From Phycisphaerales bacterium UBA6054 (GTDB lineage Bacteria > Planctomycetota > Phycisphaerae > Phycisphaerales > UBA1924), in assembly GCA_002429045.1 (NCBI GenBank), contig DIYM01000090.1, positions 1 through 15,278 on the forward strand: a DNA stretch of 15,278 nucleotides, in the 5' to 3' direction. The translations under genes and the position numbers were made by a program. Below are positions 13,734-15,278 of this stretch, piece by piece. The notes beneath the pieces were generated by a model. It ran no database searches, had not been told where the DNA came from, and saw only the letters and a list, made by a program, of their open reading frames with translations. Each line of letters starts with the position of its first letter. Position 1 is the stretch's first letter.

Positions 13734-13764
13734 AAGGACGCTCCCCACAGGAGCGTCCTTTTTT
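13734..13764 (+). terminator. Intrinsic terminator after the dockerin gene
   Basis: AAGGACGCTCC (13734-13744) and GGAGCGTCCTT (13750-13760) form a perfect 11-bp stem with a 5-nt loop, followed by TTTT (six T in a row counting the end of the stem). It starts 28 nt after the stop and insulates astB from upstream transcription. Confidence 0.92.
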
Positions 13765-13776
13765 GTGCGCCCGACC

Positions 13777-13782
13777 TACCCT
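13777..13782 (+). promoter_or_regulatory. Candidate -10 element of a leaderless astB transcript
   Basis: TACCCT fits the TAnnnT pattern and lies 5 nt before the astB ATG, in a 23-nt gap between the terminator and the gene where no Shine-Dalgarno site can be seen. No -35 element is obvious. TAnnnT just upstream of a start codon is the usual arrangement for leaderless mRNAs in other GC-rich bacteria. Confidence 0.35.
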
Positions 13783-13787
13783 GACCC

Positions 13788-15155
13788 ATGGCGAACAGCG
13801 GCACGCGCGAGGTGAACTTCGACGGGATCATCGGCCCGACCCACAACTACGCCGGGTTGAGCCCGGGCAACGTCGCCAGCGCTTCGAACGCGGGGGGGAC
13901 GTCGAACCCGAAGGCCGCGGCCCTGCAGGGCCTGTCCAAGATGAAGTTCCTCATGGACCTCGGGCTGACCCAGGGCGTGCTGCCCCCGCAGCAGCGCCCG
14001 GACATCGACGCGCTGCGTCGCATGGGCTTTGCTGGCGACGACGCGGGCGTCCTCGGCGACGCCCGCGACGCGGACCCGACGCTGCTCGCCGCGGTATGGA
14101 GCGCTTCGGGCATGTGGGCGGCCAACGCCGCGACCGTCTCGCCATCGCCCGACACCGCCGACGGGCGCGTGCACATGACGCCCGCGAACCTGGTCAGCAA
14201 CCTGCACCGCTCGCTGGAGGCGGACACGACGACGCGCGCGCTGCGCATGATCTTCGCGGACGCGGACCGGTTCGCGGTCCACGACCCGCTGCCCGCGCAG
14301 ATGCGCTTCGCCGACGAGGGAGCCGCGAACCACATCCGGTTCGCGCCGTCGCACGGCGAGCCGGGCGTGGAACTGTTCGTGTACGGCGTGACGGCGCACG
14401 ACCCGTCGATGACGACGCGGAAGCACCCGACGCGTCAGAGCCGGGCCGCGTGCGAAGCGATCGCACGCCTGCACGGGCTCGATCCGACGCGGACCGTGTT
14501 CGCCCGCCAGCACCCCGACGCGATCGACGCGGGCGTGTTCCACAACGACGTCATCGCGACCGGGAACGAGCGGGTCTTCCTGTTCCACGAGCAGGCGTTC
14601 GCGATGCCGAGTTCCCTGATGACCGATCTGGCCGCCCCGATCATCGAGAGCGGGGGCGGCGGGCTGACGATCGTCGAGGCGCAGAACTCGGACTTCTCGA
14701 TCGACGACGCGGTCAAAAGCTACCTGTTCAACTCGCAGATCGTCACGCTCCCGGGGGAAGGCAGCCAGGGGTCGATGTGCCTGATCGCGCCGATCGAGGC
14801 CAAGGAGAACGGCCCCGTCTCGGCCTTCATCGAGAGCATGGTCGCCGACACGTCCAACCCGATCAATCGGGCCGAGTTCCTGGATGTCCGCGAATCGATG
14901 CGGAACGGGGGCGGGCCGGCGTGCCTGCGCCTGCGTGTGCCGCTGAGCGGCCGCGAACTCGACGCGACACACCGCGGCGTGATCCTCACCGACGACCTCC
15001 ACGCCAGGCTGGTCGCCTGGGTCGAGGGGCATTACCCCGACCGCCTGACCGCCGAAGACCTGGCGGATCCGGGGCTGGCGAGGCGATGCCTCGACACGCT
15101 CGACGAACTGACCCGCATCCTCGATCTGCCCGGGCTCTACCCGTTCCAACGCTAA
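13788..15155 (+). CDS. astB: N-succinylarginine dihydrolase
   Basis: Second enzyme of the arginine succinyltransferase (AST) pathway: hydrolyses N2-succinylarginine to N2-succinylornithine, CO2 and two ammonia, allowing arginine to serve as nitrogen source. The 455 residues match the family (E. coli AstB is 447). The start NFDGIIGPTHNYAGLSPGNV and later KMKFLMDLGLTQG, SASGMWAANAATVSPS, DEGAANHIRF, IDAGVFHNDVI, AVKSYLFNSQ and NGGGPACLRLRV are near-diagnostic. The amidinotransferase-type catalytic residues correspond to E177, H252 and C379. The C-terminus HYPDRLTAEDLADP…LYPFQR is also typical. None of astA, astC, astD or astE is in the window; the rest of the pathway could lie to the right or elsewhere. 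The ATG has no Shine-Dalgarno site. Confidence 0.97.
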   Translation: MANSGTREVNFDGIIGPTHNYAGLSPGNVASASNAGGTSNPKAAALQGLSKMKFLMDLGLTQGVLPPQQRPDIDALRRMGFAGDDAGVLGDARDADPTLLAAVWSASGMWAANAATVSPSPDTADGRVHMTPANLVSNLHRSLEADTTTRALRMIFADADRFAVHDPLPAQMRFADEGAANHIRFAPSHGEPGVELFVYGVTAHDPSMTTRKHPTRQSRAACEAIARLHGLDPTRTVFARQHPDAIDAGVFHNDVIATGNERVFLFHEQAFAMPSSLMTDLAAPIIESGGGGLTIVEAQNSDFSIDDAVKSYLFNSQIVTLPGEGSQGSMCLIAPIEAKENGPVSAFIESMVADTSNPINRAEFLDVRESMRNGGGPACLRLRVPLSGRELDATHRGVILTDDLHARLVAWVEGHYPDRLTAEDLADPGLARRCLDTLDELTRILDLPGLYPFQR

Positions 15156-15278
15156 CATCGTGTCGCCAAATCCCGACGCGGCGGGCGAAACACGCCAAGT
15201 CCGCGCGGATCGGATATCCGGATAAACACACCCGGTCGTCCGGACCGATACCCTGCGATGCCGATCGGCGCGGGCCCG
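15156..15278. other. Downstream flank of astB (123 nt)
   Basis: No complete gene. Overlapping palindromes CGGATATCCG (15211-15220) and ATCCGGAT (15216-15223) occur in an AT-richer patch. An ATG at 15258 opens a frame that runs off the edge after seven codons (MPIGAGP) and has TACCCT three nt before it, much like astB. It may be the next gene, but seven codons cannot show it. No clear terminator for astB was seen. Confidence 0.4.

Noticed and set aside
12195..13748. Long minus-strand open frame opposite the dockerin gene
   Set aside because: Low-complexity Val/Gly/Arg-rich product, no start signal, and it runs through the intrinsic terminator; a shadow of the real gene.
13776..15158. Minus-strand open frame covering all of astB
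   Set aside because: No recognisable domain; astB matches its family from end to end.
1..15278. CRISPR array, tRNA, rRNA, insertion sequence or prophage genes
   Set aside because: No regularly spaced repeats, cloverleaf, terminal inverted repeats or transposase-like proteins were seen on either strand.

Overview
The window is about 15.3 kb of very GC-rich bacterial DNA, with codon third positions almost all G or C. The best guess is a member of Planctomycetota, class Phycisphaerae. This rests on a secreted protein ending in a Pro-Ala-Pro variant of the PEP-CTERM anchor, a secreted protein ending in a Phe-rich 'GC-type dockerin' pair (…NAGCP), a pseudopilin of the kind common in planctomycetes, and frequent starts without a Shine-Dalgarno site. 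No 16S or marker gene is present, so this is inference.

Left part (1-5816, minus strand): a compact histidine operon read right to left, hisG-hisC-hisB-hisH-hisF-hisA/I/E-hisD. HisD runs off the left edge. Every neighbouring pair overlaps by 1, 4 or 7 nt, so translation is probably coupled throughout. Two things stand out. First, HisA, HisI and HisE are one polypeptide, and its HisI-HisE half carries features recalled from fungal His4. Second, the 250 nt upstream of hisG hold what looks like a complete classical his attenuator. It has a 27-residue leader peptide with eight histidines in 13 residues, an 11-bp terminator hairpin followed by a T-rich tract, and a competing long-range antiterminator pairing.

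Middle (5865-10128, plus strand): a short-chain dehydrogenase, a small YbaN/DUF454 membrane protein preceded by a Fur-box-like 7-1-7 inverted repeat, and phosphoenolpyruvate carboxylase (ppc). A 14-bp stem hairpin separates ppc from a convergent minus-strand gene for a secreted PEP-CTERM-type protein.

Right part (10857-15278, plus strand): a type II pseudopilin and a secreted lamin-tail/dockerin protein form a likely surface or secretion pair. The dockerin gene ends at a textbook intrinsic terminator. Immediately after it comes astB (N-succinylarginine dihydrolase, arginine catabolism), with no Shine-Dalgarno site and a TAnnnT hexamer 5 nt before its ATG. The last 123 nt contain no clear gene. 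No tRNA, rRNA, CRISPR array, insertion sequence or origin was seen.
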